A DNA stretch of 64,000 nt from Fenollaria sporofastidiosus (GTDB lineage: Bacteria > Bacillota > Clostridia > Tissierellales > Peptoniphilaceae): NCBI RefSeq assembly GCF_943169635.2, contig NZ_OW968186.1:868001-932000 (forward strand), read 5' to 3'. The position numbers and the translations under genes are program-made. The notes beneath the pieces were generated by a model. The model was not told where the DNA came from and ran no database searches. It saw only the letters and a list, made by a program, of their open reading frames with translations. Below are positions 16,677 to 26,574 of this stretch, in pieces; positions within the stretch are counted from its first letter, which is position 1; each line of letters opens with the position of its first letter.

Positions 16677-17157
16677 GTTTATAAATGACAATATCTTAAT
16701 CATAGTTGCAGCTCTAGCTGTTTTATTAATTGCGCTACTAGTCTTAGCTCTTGTACAAGTTTTGAAGTATAAAAAACTTAAGGAGAGATTCGATACCTTC
16801 ACTCAAGGTATGGACGGCATCAGTGTTGAAAAGCTCTTAGCAACTTTTGGAAAAGACATAAAGGACATACACAGAGACATGATACTTAATGAGGACAGAT
16901 TCAATCGCATAGAGACTAATCTTAGCTTCTGCGTGCAAAAGCTTGGCTTCGTTAGGTACAATGCTTTTCAAGACAGCGCATCAGAGCTAAGCTTCTCCAT
17001 ATGCTTATTGGATAAGTTTAACAACGGCGTCTTACTTTCTGTTATTCATGGCAGGGAGCAAAGTGTTAGCTACGGCAAGATGATTAAGAATGGAGAGAGC
17101 ACATCGCCACTTTCAGAAGAAGAAGTGAGCGCAGTAGATAAAGCAATCAGAGGATAG
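16660..17157 (+). CDS. DUF4446 family protein, single-pass membrane
   Basis: A 165-residue protein with one N-terminal membrane helix (about residues 12-36), a short helical linker, and a soluble domain beginning near residue 75. The latter contains VQKLGFVRYNAFQD, SFSICLLDKFNNGVLLS and HGREQSVSYGK, the hallmark stretches of DUF4446. No function is known; homologues in Firmicutes often lie near parB and noc genes, which are not present here. It overlaps the preceding gene by 17 bases. A terminator follows. Confidence 0.82.
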   Translation: MENINKFINDNILIIVAALAVLLIALLVLALVQVLKYKKLKERFDTFTQGMDGISVEKLLATFGKDIKDIHRDMILNEDRFNRIETNLSFCVQKLGFVRYNAFQDSASELSFSICLLDKFNNGVLLSVIHGREQSVSYGKMIKNGESTSPLSEEEVSAVDKAIRG

Positions 17158-17171
17158 TAAAATATTTATAG

Positions 17172-17200
17172 TAGACTTGTCTAATGACAGGTCTATTTTT
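17172..17200 (+). terminator. Terminator after the DUF4446 gene
   Basis: Stem TAGACTTGTC / GACAGGTCTA (one G-U) with loop TAAT is followed by five T. Confidence 0.85.
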
Positions 17201-17220
17201 ATGCTTAAGAACTTGTCTAA

Positions 17221-17318
17221 TATATAGGATGCGTGGCACTATATACGACGCGTGGCACTATATACGACGCTTGCTACCATATGAGAGGCTTAGTTATATA
17301 TGAGAGGCTTGCTATTAT
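17221..17318. repeat. Tandem array A of a roughly 19-bp intergenic repeat
   Basis: About five adjacent units of 17-20 bases: TATATAGGATGCGTGGCAC, TATATACGACGCGTGGCAC, TATATACGACGCTTGCTACC, then two with ATATGAGAGGCTT. There are no spacers. The array lies just upstream of the subtilase gene; the rest of the gap to 17418 holds a TATAAT at 17377-17382 without a clear -35 and the ribosome site AAGGAGGG. Related arrays lie at 24881 and 50042. Confidence 0.75.
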
Positions 17319-17418
17319 TAAAAAAGAAATTTTCTTCACAATTATACATTTACTAGAGAACGCTGCATGCTTATAGTATAATATACTTGGATTATTTGAT
17401 AGATAAGGAGGGACAATT

Positions 17419-20400
17419 TTGAATAATATAAAGAGAATTTTTGCTTTATTCTTAGCAATAATTGTAATGAGCATCTCTTTTACTCAACTTAGCTTTGCGA
17501 AAGAAGGAGCTAAGACAAAGAATTTTAATGAAGAAATTAGACTCATAGTCGAGCTTGACGAAGCACCGCTTGTGTTAAAGACTAAGAGTGCGAAGGTCTT
17601 TAGCAAAAGCAGTATAAGCTGTGATGCTATGAAAAAGATTAAAAAGTCTGAAGAGAGCGTTAAGATGCTTATGCGCAAAGCCGGCATAGAGTACAAGGAT
17701 ATATACTCCTTAGACACCTTTGTGAGCGGTTTTTCTATATACACACAGAAAAAGAACATAAGCATCATCTCTAAGATAAAGGGTGTTAAGAATGTGCACG
17801 TTTGCGAAAAGTATAGCATAGCTAGGCCCATAAATGCGGCGAAGCCTGCAATGTATGCTTCGCTTGATATGATCAGTGCGCCTAAGGTGTGGCACTCGAA
17901 GAAGTACAAGGGCGAAGGACAAGTTGTTGCCGTTCTTGATACTGGCTTTGATACTAATAACCTTGATAGCTTTAGACTTGATAAAGAAGCACTAGATAGT
18001 GTTGCTCTTACTAAAGAAAAGGTCGCTATGCTTAAGGAGAAGTACGGACTTAAGGGAGTCTATATCAGTCCAAAGATACCTTACGTCTACAATTATCAAG
18101 ATGAGACAGCGGAGGTTGATGCACTTCAAGATAGGTACGGTTCAAGACATGGCCTACACGTTGCAGGCACCATAGCAGCGAATGAAAAGGATGACTACAA
18201 GAACGCAAACAATCTAGCTAAGAGTGCAATCAAGGGAGTTGCGCCTAATGCACAGCTCATCATAATGAAGGTCTTCTCAACATCGCTTACCGACCAAAGT
18301 ACTTATACGGATGCTCAGTGTAAAGCAATTGAAGATGCTTATAAGCTTGGCGCAGATGTTATCAATCTTTCACTTGGTTCGCCTGCTGGCTTTATCAAGA
18401 AGGACGACATAGTTGATATGGCGATAGAAAACGCTACCAAGGCGGGTTGCTTAGTCGCAGTTGCTAATGGCAATGAAGGCACAGCATACTTTGATGACGC
18501 TAATGATAGCACTAAAGAAGAAGGCGTAAAGGCGCTTAAGGGTAACCCTGATTATGGTATGGCGGGCGACCCTGCATGTGCGAAGGCAACAACATCGGTT
18601 GCAGCGATTACTAACATGAAATATTTGAGCTGCTCAATACGCTCAAACAATAAGGACCTTGATGGCATTGAATTTTCTTGGGGTGCCGAGATTGTTCCTA
18701 AAGACTATACGTTTAATAAATTTGTCTATGCTAATAAGGGCAGGGCAAGTGAGATAAAGACCTTAGCACCTGAGATGATAAAGGACGCCTTAGTCTTGGC
18801 AGATAGAGGAGAGTGCACTTTTAATGAGAAGGCAAGTAATGCTAAGCAAGCTGGAGCAAAGGGTCTTATAGTTATCAACAACGAAGACGAGATGACTAGT
18901 ATGATTGGCTTTAAAGATGAGAGCTTCCCTGCCATCATAGTAAGTAAGAGTGATGGGGCAAAGCTTTTAAAGCATATCAAAGACGCAGGTTTAAGTATAG
19001 CCATCAATAAAGAGATGAGCGTTCATGATAACCCTAAGGCAGGAAAGATGGCAGACTTCACAAGCTGGGGTCCTACGCCAAACCTTAGGATGAAGCCTGA
19101 ACTTACTGCGCCAGGGGCTGACATCTACTCCATAGACCAAGACAATGCATATCAAATAATGAGTGGCACGTCGATGGCAACACCACATGTTGCTGGTGCG
19201 GCAGCCATACTTATGCAATACCTAAAGGACAAGAGTTCACTGTTTTACGAAGAAGCGAAGACGGCTTCAAAGAGAGAGCAGCTAGCGAAGACATTGCTTA
19301 TGAACACAGCACTTCCACAAAAGGATGCTGACGTGTACTACCCAGTCAGAAGACAAGGCGCAGGCCTTATTGACCTTGCTAATCTTATGAAGTCGAGGCT
19401 AACGATTAAAGCAATTAGCAAGAACGATAAGGACCTTGATGCGAAAGCTGAGTTAGGAAGCTTTATGGATAAGGACTTCACTATCGATTATGAAGTCAAG
19501 AATTATTCGGATGAGGACATTGAATACACTCTAGTGCCATCTATGATGACTGAGAACTACGTTAATGATCAAGAGCTTGGACCTATGTCGACTGAGACTG
19601 ATAGAGATATGAACTTCACTATAGACAAAAAATCTTTTATAGCGAAGGCTTCTAGCACAAGCAAGTTAAGTGTGAACTTTAACTTTGCAAATGACGATAT
19701 CGATATCAATAACTATGTGGAAGGTTTCCTAAGCTTCGTGCCAAAGGATACTAAGAAGGACGCGACTTTATCCGTTCCATACCTTGGCTTCTATGGCGAC
19801 TGGTCTAAGCCGAGGATTTTTGACGTCTTTAGTCACGAGTCGGATGATAATATAAAGCCAAACTTTATTAACGAAGATACAGAGAACGCTATGGGAGATG
19901 TCTTTGACTACAATGAAGAGAACGAAGATGAAGAAGAACTTGACAGTAGATTGAATCAGTTCAAGTACAAGGGCAAGTGGACTTACATCACTAGTCACGC
20001 ATCATCAGAGGAGCTCAAGGTAAGATTTGCCCTGCTTAGAAATACTGAGTATATCAAGGCAAGGATAGAAGACGTAAATGGCAAGCTGCTTAAGGACAAT
20101 CTTGTAGACCTAAGCTACTTTACTAAATCAAGCCTAGCTGACAATGGTGGAGAGAACTGGATAAGCTTATACAAGGACGATTTCGAAGAGAACTCTTTAT
20201 CTAAAGTTGTACTTAAGGCTAAGCTCAACATAGAGAAAGACGCGGTGCAAGAGGAAGGTGTGCCTATCTACTTTGATGATATCGCTCCCATCGTCAAGTC
20301 TATAGAGCTTGTAAGTGAAGGCGATGCAAAGTATGTAAAGCTAAGTGTTTCTGATAACATTGGCATAGATACTATAGGAGCTGAGCAAGTTAAAGAGATT

Positions 20401-21771
20401 GGCAAAGATGATGAAGGAGAGCCTATATACAAGGCGCATAAGTATAATGAGGTTAGTGGACTATACTACGGCGCTACTGAGTTCTATACAGAGGATGAAG
20501 GCAGAGTGACTGAGCAAGATGAAAAAGTTATTAAATCACTTGCAAAGCTTAAAGAGTCAAGTAAGGAGCACACTGTCTATATAAGAGTAGATGATATAGC
20601 TGACATTGAAAAGATACGCGTCTATGTAAAGGACCTTGCAGGTAACTGGTTAGATGAGGTAGTACTTGATACTAATTATAAAAAAGAAGGAAGTGTTAGC
20701 TTAAAACTCATAGGCGAGAACGCAGCCTTTACTACCGAAGCATCTAGCTTTACACCAAGCAAGTGGAGGAAGAATACTTATAAGCTTGAGAAAGGTGCTT
20801 ATGGCAATTTAGAAATAAAGCTTGCAAAGAATGATAAGAACTATGCGATAGACACAGCCTTGGTCAATGGAGTAGAGATGAAGGATAGCTTTATCTACGA
20901 TCAAGATCAAAGATTATACTATCTAGCATATAGATTCGAAGAAGATACAAGCTTCTTGGCGAGAGTAAAAGAAGAGAAAGAAAAGAAAAAGGACTTCCCT
21001 AAGGGCAATGCTTACCCTGCCATCTACCTAACACAGCCAGCTAACCTATGGACACTTAGTGAGAACGGGCCTCTTAATGATCAAGGAGAGGAGCCAGAGA
21101 TAATTGATGGCAAGCTAGTGGTCAAGGGTGCTCTTGGCTTTACTAAGGTAGATGAGCTTAAGAAGCTAAGCCTAAGCATACTTGAGAGCACAAATAATAA
21201 GGTCTTAGTCAAGAAGGACATCACTAAAGAAGTAAAGGCTGAATATACTGGCGAGATCAGTAACGAGGAAGGCGTTGTATATGATGGGCTTGCACTAATC
21301 TTCGATACTAAGATAGATATGCCAAAGGCTTATAACGATATTAAGCTACAAGTAGAAGCGGAAAATAAGGATGGTAAGAAGACCGTTACAGCCCTAACAC
21401 TTGCTTTTGATGAGAGCCCTGCGACATTTAACTATACTATCGATAAAAGAGATATAAAGAGTGCTTATGCGACTATAAGATATGCACTCTCTGATGACAA
21501 TAAGAACACCGAGCTTAGCATCGATAGAGTGAGTTCAGATGACAATAACGATTACATTGAAACAGTTTTTAGAAAGACATATAACGAGTTTGACATTGAC
21601 AGGCTAGGATCTATTAGATACATTTATAAAGACAAGTTCACTGTAAAGCTAAAGCCGGGCTATAACAAGTTTAAAGTTTCGATTAGTGAAGTGGGTACAG
21701 CTAGAGTTAATGAGAAGTACATCCTCATCTATATGCTTGACCCAAAAGTGAAGCTTAAGAACTTTAAATAA
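17419..21771 (+). CDS. Very large secreted subtilase (S8 family, lactocepin/C5a-peptidase-like)
   Basis: A 1450-residue exported serine protease. A signal peptide (1-27) and propeptide (I9-like, about 40-135) precede the catalytic domain. The triad is Asp174 (AVLDTGFDT), His244 (SRHGLHVAG) and Ser585 (GTSMATPHVAG). A protease-associated (PA) insert lies between His and Ser, about residues 410-535, as in lactocepins and streptococcal C5a peptidases. Beta-rich Fn3-like and further Ig-like regions run to the C-terminus. There is no LPXTG motif or C-terminal membrane anchor, so retention at the surface may depend on the SLH protein encoded 11 bases downstream. It starts with TTG behind AAGGAGGG. 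Substrates (host proteins or peptides) are not predictable. Confidence 0.9.
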   Translation: MNNIKRIFALFLAIIVMSISFTQLSFAKEGAKTKNFNEEIRLIVELDEAPLVLKTKSAKVFSKSSISCDAMKKIKKSEESVKMLMRKAGIEYKDIYSLDTFVSGFSIYTQKKNISIISKIKGVKNVHVCEKYSIARPINAAKPAMYASLDMISAPKVWHSKKYKGEGQVVAVLDTGFDTNNLDSFRLDKEALDSVALTKEKVAMLKEKYGLKGVYISPKIPYVYNYQDETAEVDALQDRYGSRHGLHVAGTIAANEKDDYKNANNLAKSAIKGVAPNAQLIIMKVFSTSLTDQSTYTDAQCKAIEDAYKLGADVINLSLGSPAGFIKKDDIVDMAIENATKAGCLVAVANGNEGTAYFDDANDSTKEEGVKALKGNPDYGMAGDPACAKATTSVAAITNMKYLSCSIRSNNKDLDGIEFSWGAEIVPKDYTFNKFVYANKGRASEIKTLAPEMIKDALVLADRGECTFNEKASNAKQAGAKGLIVINNEDEMTSMIGFKDESFPAIIVSKSDGAKLLKHIKDAGLSIAINKEMSVHDNPKAGKMADFTSWGPTPNLRMKPELTAPGADIYSIDQDNAYQIMSGTSMATPHVAGAAAILMQYLKDKSSLFYEEAKTASKREQLAKTLLMNTALPQKDADVYYPVRRQGAGLIDLANLMKSRLTIKAISKNDKDLDAKAELGSFMDKDFTIDYEVKNYSDEDIEYTLVPSMMTENYVNDQELGPMSTETDRDMNFTIDKKSFIAKASSTSKLSVNFNFANDDIDINNYVEGFLSFVPKDTKKDATLSVPYLGFYGDWSKPRIFDVFSHESDDNIKPNFINEDTENAMGDVFDYNEENEDEEELDSRLNQFKYKGKWTYITSHASSEELKVRFALLRNTEYIKARIEDVNGKLLKDNLVDLSYFTKSSLADNGGENWISLYKDDFEENSLSKVVLKAKLNIEKDAVQEEGVPIYFDDIAPIVKSIELVSEGDAKYVKLSVSDNIGIDTIGAEQVKEIGKDDEGEPIYKAHKYNEVSGLYYGATEFYTEDEGRVTEQDEKVIKSLAKLKESSKEHTVYIRVDDIADIEKIRVYVKDLAGNWLDEVVLDTNYKKEGSVSLKLIGENAAFTTEASSFTPSKWRKNTYKLEKGAYGNLEIKLAKNDKNYAIDTALVNGVEMKDSFIYDQDQRLYYLAYRFEEDTSFLARVKEEKEKKKDFPKGNAYPAIYLTQPANLWTLSENGPLNDQGEEPEIIDGKLVVKGALGFTKVDELKKLSLSILESTNNKVLVKKDITKEVKAEYTGEISNEEGVVYDGLALIFDTKIDMPKAYNDIKLQVEAENKDGKKTVTALTLAFDESPATFNYTIDKRDIKSAYATIRYALSDDNKNTELSIDRVSSDDNNDYIETVFRKTYNEFDIDRLGSIRYIYKDKFTVKLKPGYNKFKVSISEVGTARVNEKYILIYMLDPKVKLKNFK

Positions 21772-21782
21772 GGAGGCAGAGC

Positions 21783-24700
21783 ATGAAAAAGAAATTAGAG
21801 ATACTTATTGTACTAGTATTAGCTTTAGTTTTAGTTTTATCTATGGATATATCTGCAGCCTCATATAAGGACCTTGATGGACACTGGGCGAAGGACTATG
21901 TAGATGACAAGTTGGCTATAGAACTCTTTGATGAACATGGCGAAGTCTACGGAGCAAACGATGTGCTTACGAGAGCTGAAGTGCTTAAGGCTATAAATAA
22001 ATTAACGCGCATTAATAAAGAAAGCAAGATTGACTTTGATGACATAGATAAGGACGACACTTATTATACTGAATTTAAGAAGGCGGCCTACACAGGCTTC
22101 ATTGGTCTTAAGAGTAAGAAGGCAGAGCCTAAGCGCTTAGTAAGTAGAGCGGAAGCTGTGCATATGCTAGCCCTTGTTTATGGCATAGACGCAAAAGACT
22201 CAGCGAATGCTTTTACAGACTTAGAAGGAATTAGCGAGGCTGGATATATAGATGCATTCAAAGCACTTGGAGTAATAAGTGGCTACCCAGATGGAAAATT
22301 TAAGCCGAAGGATGCTATCAAGAGAGCAGAGTTCACGGCTATGGTGAGCGCCTTATACGCAAGGTTTGCTGCACCTTTAAGGTACCCAGCTTCATATAAA
22401 AACACAGATAAGACTAAGCTTAAGAGTTTACTTATACATGGTAGCACTTATGCGAATGAGGCAAGCGAGAATGAAAAGAATGAGTACAAGCTTGCTTATG
22501 CTAACGCAAAACTTATTTTAAATAACAAAAAGGCTATACAAGTAGAAGTAGATCTTGCTTGCGAGAAGCTTAGCAATGCTATAGACGCGCTTAATAAGGA
22601 CTATGCTAGTCAAGGTAAGAAAGTTGAGCTTAAGGAAGATATGGACGAAAGAAATCCTAAAAGCGATTTAAAGAACTTAGTATATATGTCCGAAGCCTTG
22701 GAGAAGAAGCTTGACCTTGAATACTACAAAATTAACTATGAGAGAGCTTTGAAAGACTTTAAAGAGACTCTTGCGATGGCAAAGCAAGTTCTTGATGATG
22801 AATTTGCTAGCATGGAGGCCATAGCTGAATCGAAAGCGAAACTTGAAGATAAGCTAGATGGTCTTTATGCATCTAATAATGAACTTGAAGAGATAAAGGA
22901 TGCTGCGACTAGATTAAAAGATCTCATTAAAGACAAGAAAGATGATAAGCTTGAAGAGCTGATTAAGAAGGCACAAATGCTTATAGTTTCGAAGCCTATG
23001 CATCAATGTGCAGACGAGATGATACTTAAGCTTAACGATGCAATAATCAAAGTCCTTGACGAACTTGATGATAAGGCAGCCATTGAAGAGATGGTCAAAG
23101 AGGCATTAGAGAACCTAGAAGACATTAGCAAGGGAAGGATCTTCTTCTTAGAAGATAGGTCTTACACACTTATGAGAACAATTAGAGCGAATAAGGACAC
23201 GGACGGCGAGGAGTCAAAGGAAACTTTGCTTAACGCACTTAAAGATGCCAGCAAAGTTAAGGAAGACTACGACACTGCCATAGAAGAACTTAAGGATATG
23301 CAAGCAGCTGCAGATGATTACGAAGGCCTACTAGCAGACCTTGGCCTAAACGAGAAGAATTCAGATAAGCTAGCAGCCATAGATATAATTAAGCATGTGA
23401 AGGGAGTTGCGGCTTCTAAGTCTAAGATCACAGACCTTGATAAGATATCTCAGCTTTGGGATAAACTTGATAGTACAGACGAGCTTCTTAAGGATGAGAT
23501 GGCTCTTGATGATGAGTTAAGAAAGCTTGAAGACTTTATAAGCCTAAATAAGCTTAAACTGAAGGAAAGTGATACGGCTCTCATAGATGAAGCAGATGAA
23601 ATGCTTGGAAGGGAAAAGCTTAGCGATGAGGAGCTTAGCGCAAAGAAGAAAGAGCTTGAAGAACTATTAGCTAAGCTATACAAAGCTGTGATTAGTAGAA
23701 AGGACGCAGAAGACACTTTAAAAACTGCTGAAGCAATTATCAAAGAGAATGCTACTTATAAGGCAGTACTTTTAAATAAAGAAGCTTTAAAGGCAGCACT
23801 TTCAATGGATGATGAAAGAGCCATTACAAAGGCAAATGAAGAACTTAAGAAAGAGATTGCAAGGCTGATACCGATTAAGCTCATCTACCAAGGAAGGGAT
23901 ATAGAAGGCGAGACTATAAGCTTCGATATGAAGTCCGATATGAGTGTGGACGAAGTAAGGCGCCTTGTTTATCCAATGCAAATGGATAAGAGTGCACTTA
24001 GCTCATGCAAGATGAAGCTAAGCCTAGGCGAAGGAACTAAGCAAGACCTTGCAGTTAGGAACGCCAAGGAAGAGATAGTGACGTTCAGAAAGCCAAGCAT
24101 GAAGGACAAGATCAGGATCAAGTTCACTTTTAACTTTGCTGGCAAGGCTTACGAGTGTACGCTTGAGTACAGGTCAGAGGACAAGGCAAAGAGGTTCAAA
24201 AATATCATAGGCATCTATAGAGCGCTTGAAGGAGAGAGCATAGACGAGAAGTTCTTTAAAAATTACGAAGGCGGCGAAGCAAAACTTTTCGATATTGCTA
24301 AGGGCGAAGATGCAAGTGAGGCTTTAAAAGTAAAAATTCTAAAAGATGGAGAGCTTCTTAGTAGTAAGGACACTAAGCTTAGCAAGGGAGTTTATGACGT
24401 TATCTTCTACTACCTTGATGATGCTGAAGAAGTAAGCGCATCTACAAGTTCAAAGCTCATAGTTGATGAGGCTATCAGTACAAAGGATTTATTATATGTC
24501 TACGATGGCGATAATGCGTCATACATCATTCCTACTAAGGATGCGAGTGGCAATATAATTTTCGGCTTCAAGGTGAAAGAAAGATGCTTTGCCTTTCCAA
24601 AGACGGTAAAGATATTCTCTCAAGATAGTGGCGTGGCTTTTCTTAATAAAGACTCTAAAGCAGAGCTAGGAGTTAAATTTATTGATGCGAGTGGTAAAGA

Positions 24701-24836
24701 GCTAAGCACGAGGGCAGATGCTCTTAAGGCTAAGGAGATCTTTTTAGTCTTATTAGAGGATGCAGAAGGAAGCCTTGGCGATAGGAACTTAAGTCTTAAA
24801 AAAGGCGAGAGATATCAAGTACCAATAATTAAATAG
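21783..24836 (+). CDS. S-layer-homology surface protein with long helical region
   Basis: A 1017-residue exported protein. After a signal peptide (1-26) come SLH domains: YKDLDGHWAKDYVDD from residue 28, a middle one ending in VSRAEAVHMLALVYG, and one with GVISGYPDGKFKPKDAIKR near residues 161-179. SLH domains bind pyruvylated secondary wall polymer. From about 205 to 720 the protein is highly charged and helical with FIVAR-like segments; the remainder is beta-rich. No catalytic motif was recognised. It is co-transcribed with the protease, and could be its wall partner or an adhesin/S-layer component. AAGGAGG precedes the ATG. A terminator follows. Confidence 0.85.
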   Translation: MKKKLEILIVLVLALVLVLSMDISAASYKDLDGHWAKDYVDDKLAIELFDEHGEVYGANDVLTRAEVLKAINKLTRINKESKIDFDDIDKDDTYYTEFKKAAYTGFIGLKSKKAEPKRLVSRAEAVHMLALVYGIDAKDSANAFTDLEGISEAGYIDAFKALGVISGYPDGKFKPKDAIKRAEFTAMVSALYARFAAPLRYPASYKNTDKTKLKSLLIHGSTYANEASENEKNEYKLAYANAKLILNNKKAIQVEVDLACEKLSNAIDALNKDYASQGKKVELKEDMDERNPKSDLKNLVYMSEALEKKLDLEYYKINYERALKDFKETLAMAKQVLDDEFASMEAIAESKAKLEDKLDGLYASNNELEEIKDAATRLKDLIKDKKDDKLEELIKKAQMLIVSKPMHQCADEMILKLNDAIIKVLDELDDKAAIEEMVKEALENLEDISKGRIFFLEDRSYTLMRTIRANKDTDGEESKETLLNALKDASKVKEDYDTAIEELKDMQAAADDYEGLLADLGLNEKNSDKLAAIDIIKHVKGVAASKSKITDLDKISQLWDKLDSTDELLKDEMALDDELRKLEDFISLNKLKLKESDTALIDEADEMLGREKLSDEELSAKKKELEELLAKLYKAVISRKDAEDTLKTAEAIIKENATYKAVLLNKEALKAALSMDDERAITKANEELKKEIARLIPIKLIYQGRDIEGETISFDMKSDMSVDEVRRLVYPMQMDKSALSSCKMKLSLGEGTKQDLAVRNAKEEIVTFRKPSMKDKIRIKFTFNFAGKAYECTLEYRSEDKAKRFKNIIGIYRALEGESIDEKFFKNYEGGEAKLFDIAKGEDASEALKVKILKDGELLSSKDTKLSKGVYDVIFYYLDDAEEVSASTSSKLIVDEAISTKDLLYVYDGDNASYIIPTKDASGNIIFGFKVKERCFAFPKTVKIFSQDSGVAFLNKDSKAELGVKFIDASGKELSTRADALKAKEIFLVLLEDAEGSLGDRNLSLKKGERYQVPIIK

Positions 24837-24847
24837 CTTTATATATT

Positions 24848-24876
24848 AAGAGGGACTAGCTTAGCCCCTCTTTTTT
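24848..24876 (+). terminator. Terminator after the SLH gene
   Basis: Stem AAGAGGG / CCCTCTT, extended inward by CTA/TAG after one mismatch, followed by a T-run. Confidence 0.85.
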
Positions 24877-24880
24877 ATGC

Positions 24881-24970
24881 CGCGCGAGGTGATATATGAG
24901 AGGCTTGCTACCATATGAGAAGCTTGCTACCATATGAGAGGCTTAGTACTATATACCAAGCGAGCTATGT
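24881..24970. repeat. Tandem array B of the intergenic repeat
   Basis: Three main units, TATATGAGAGGCTTGCTACC, ATATGAGAAGCTTGCTACC and ATATGAGAGGCTTAGTAC, flanked by degenerate halves (CGCGCGAGGTGA before, TATATACCAAGCGAGC after). Same orientation as array A, on the other side of the protease-SLH operon. Confidence 0.75.
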
Positions 24971-25019
24971 TTTGTAAATATATTGTATCTAATTAAACGC
25001 ATTTTCAAGAGCCTTTGTA

Positions 25020-25048
25020 TTGATAATTCATATCTTTTGTGGTAAAAT
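25020..25048 (+). promoter_or_regulatory. Promoter of sua5
   Basis: TTGATA (25020-25025), a 17-base spacer and TAAAAT (25043-25048). It lies on top of an in-frame GTG at 25039, so translation must begin at the ATG at 25069. Confidence 0.7.
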
Positions 25049-25068
25049 TAAGTTTAGAGGTTGATATA

Positions 25069-26088
25069 ATGACAGAGCTTTTAAAAATTACAGATGATAA
25101 TATAAAATTGTGCGCTGAAGAGATTAAAATGGGCGGTCTAGTTGCCTTTCCAACTGAAACTGTTTATGGCCTAGGAGCCGATGGACTAAACGCTGAAGCT
25201 GTTAAGAAGATTTACGAAGCAAAAGGTAGACAAAGTGACAACCCACTAATACTTCATATTGCGTCTTTAGATATGATAGAGCCGCTTGCATATTATGACA
25301 AAAAATATGATGCTCTTCTTGATGCCTTTTGGCCAGGACCTATGACTATAATCTTGAAAAAGAAGGACGTAGTTCCAAGCGTAATCACAGCAGGTCTTGA
25401 TAGCGTCGCAATACGTATGCCATCGAGCGAGGTTGCACGAAAACTTATAGAGTATGCTGGGACTCCTATAGCAGCACCGAGCGCGAACATATCTGGCTAT
25501 CCATCGCCAACGTGCGCAGAGCATGTATACAAGGACCTTCACGGCAAGCTTAAGTACATACTAGCTGGAGAGATGAGTGAAGTAGGTATCGAATCAACTG
25601 TTATCGACCTAAGTAGAGACAAGGTACGCATACTAAGACCGGGCAAGATTTCCTTAGAAGACTTGCAAAAGATAATACCGGATGCAGAGTATGATGAGGC
25701 AATCACTGATGATAAAGAAGTGAAGAAACCAATCAGCCCTGGACAAAAGTATACACACTACAAGCCTAATGCCAAGGTGGTCATCATCATGGGCGAGGGT
25801 GAGGACCTTATTAAAAAGATGAAGGCCGAGTATGAGGCAAACCTTGACAAGAAGCCAGTAGTCTTTACACTTAGGGAGTACGAAGACGAGTTTCATGGTT
25901 TCAAGACCATGGACCTAGGCAGTATCAAGGAGCCCATAAGCATATCGCACAACATCTTTAACCTATTAAGGACGGCAGATGATATGGGATACGGCTACAT
26001 CATCATGCAAGGTTATGAGCGCAAAGGTATATTCATGGCGATTATGAATAGGATTATCAAGTCTTCGGGCCACAACATTAAGTATTGA
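25069..26088 (+). CDS. ywlC: L-threonylcarbamoyladenylate synthase (Sua5/YwlC)
   Basis: A 339-residue enzyme that makes threonylcarbamoyl-AMP for the t6A37 modification of tRNAs. The YrdC-like domain (about residues 10-200) shows GGLVAFPTETVYGLGADG, KGRQSDNPLILH and AAPSANISGYPSPT. A C-terminal Sua5 domain follows after the linker (SPGQKYTHYKP), so this is the long two-domain form. The ATG lies behind GAGGTTG and downstream of the promoter; a GTG ten codons earlier is in the promoter and was rejected. It leads the sua5-rpiB-upp-tagO-wecB series common in Clostridia. Confidence 0.92.
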   Translation: MTELLKITDDNIKLCAEEIKMGGLVAFPTETVYGLGADGLNAEAVKKIYEAKGRQSDNPLILHIASLDMIEPLAYYDKKYDALLDAFWPGPMTIILKKKDVVPSVITAGLDSVAIRMPSSEVARKLIEYAGTPIAAPSANISGYPSPTCAEHVYKDLHGKLKYILAGEMSEVGIESTVIDLSRDKVRILRPGKISLEDLQKIIPDAEYDEAITDDKEVKKPISPGQKYTHYKPNAKVVIIMGEGEDLIKKMKAEYEANLDKKPVVFTLREYEDEFHGFKTMDLGSIKEPISISHNIFNLLRTADDMGYGYIIMQGYERKGIFMAIMNRIIKSSGHNIKY

Positions 26089-26113
26089 AAATAGAAAATG
26101 TATATGATAAAAT
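26085..26113 (+). promoter_or_regulatory. Promoter before rpiB
   Basis: TTGAAA (26085-26090, overlapping the sua5 stop), a 17-base spacer and TAAAAT (26108-26113), 17 bases before the rpiB ATG. Confidence 0.65.
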
Positions 26114-26130
26114 TGTAAAGGAGAGGTATC

Positions 26131-26565
26131 ATGAGAAAGATAGGCATAGCATCAGATCATGGAGGATTTGAACTAAAGGAAAAGTTAAAAGCTTATATGA
26201 GCGAAAAAGGTTTAGACGTCGTTGATTACGGCACAGACTCTACAGAGTCAGTTGACTATCCGGTTTATGGCAAGAAAGCAGCGAAGGGTGTAATTGCTGG
26301 CGAAGTAGAGAAGGCAGTCGTTATCTGCGGCACTGGCATAGGCATATCACTAGCTGCAAACAAGGTAGAAGGCATCAGATGCGCACTTTGCACTAATGAA
26401 TACATGGCTAAGATGTCAAGAAACCATAACGATGCGAACATGCTAGCTCTTGGCGCAAGAGTTATAGGAGATGAACTTGCGAAATCTATACTTGATACAT
26501 TTTTAGCGGAAGAATTTTTAGCAGGAAGACATAAAAGAAGAGTCGATTTAATCGAAAATTGTTAG
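26131..26565 (+). CDS. rpiB: Ribose-5-phosphate isomerase B
   Basis: A 144-residue enzyme of normal RpiB length that interconverts ribose-5-phosphate and ribulose-5-phosphate. The N-terminal IASDHGGFELK supplies the conserved Asp-His. The active-site cysteine lies in VVICGTGIGISLAANK, and SRNHNDANMLALGARVIG is the family signature. AAAGGAGAGG lies before the ATG. Its product feeds PRPP synthesis, which upp, the next gene, consumes. Confidence 0.95.
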   Translation: MRKIGIASDHGGFELKEKLKAYMSEKGLDVVDYGTDSTESVDYPVYGKKAAKGVIAGEVEKAVVICGTGIGISLAANKVEGIRCALCTNEYMAKMSRNHNDANMLALGARVIGDELAKSILDTFLAEEFLAGRHKRRVDLIENC

Positions 26566-26574
26566 GAGGGTATT

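Noticed and set aside
17221..17318. CRISPR array (also considered for 24881 and 50042)
   Set aside because: Units are directly joined with no unique spacers, and there are no cas genes.
17484..17909. Long reverse-strand frame opposite the subtilase propeptide region
   Set aside because: No ribosome site and low-complexity composition; the forward frame codes for a clear protease.
25039..25068. GTG upstream start for sua5
   Set aside because: It lies inside the promoter, before any transcript could begin.
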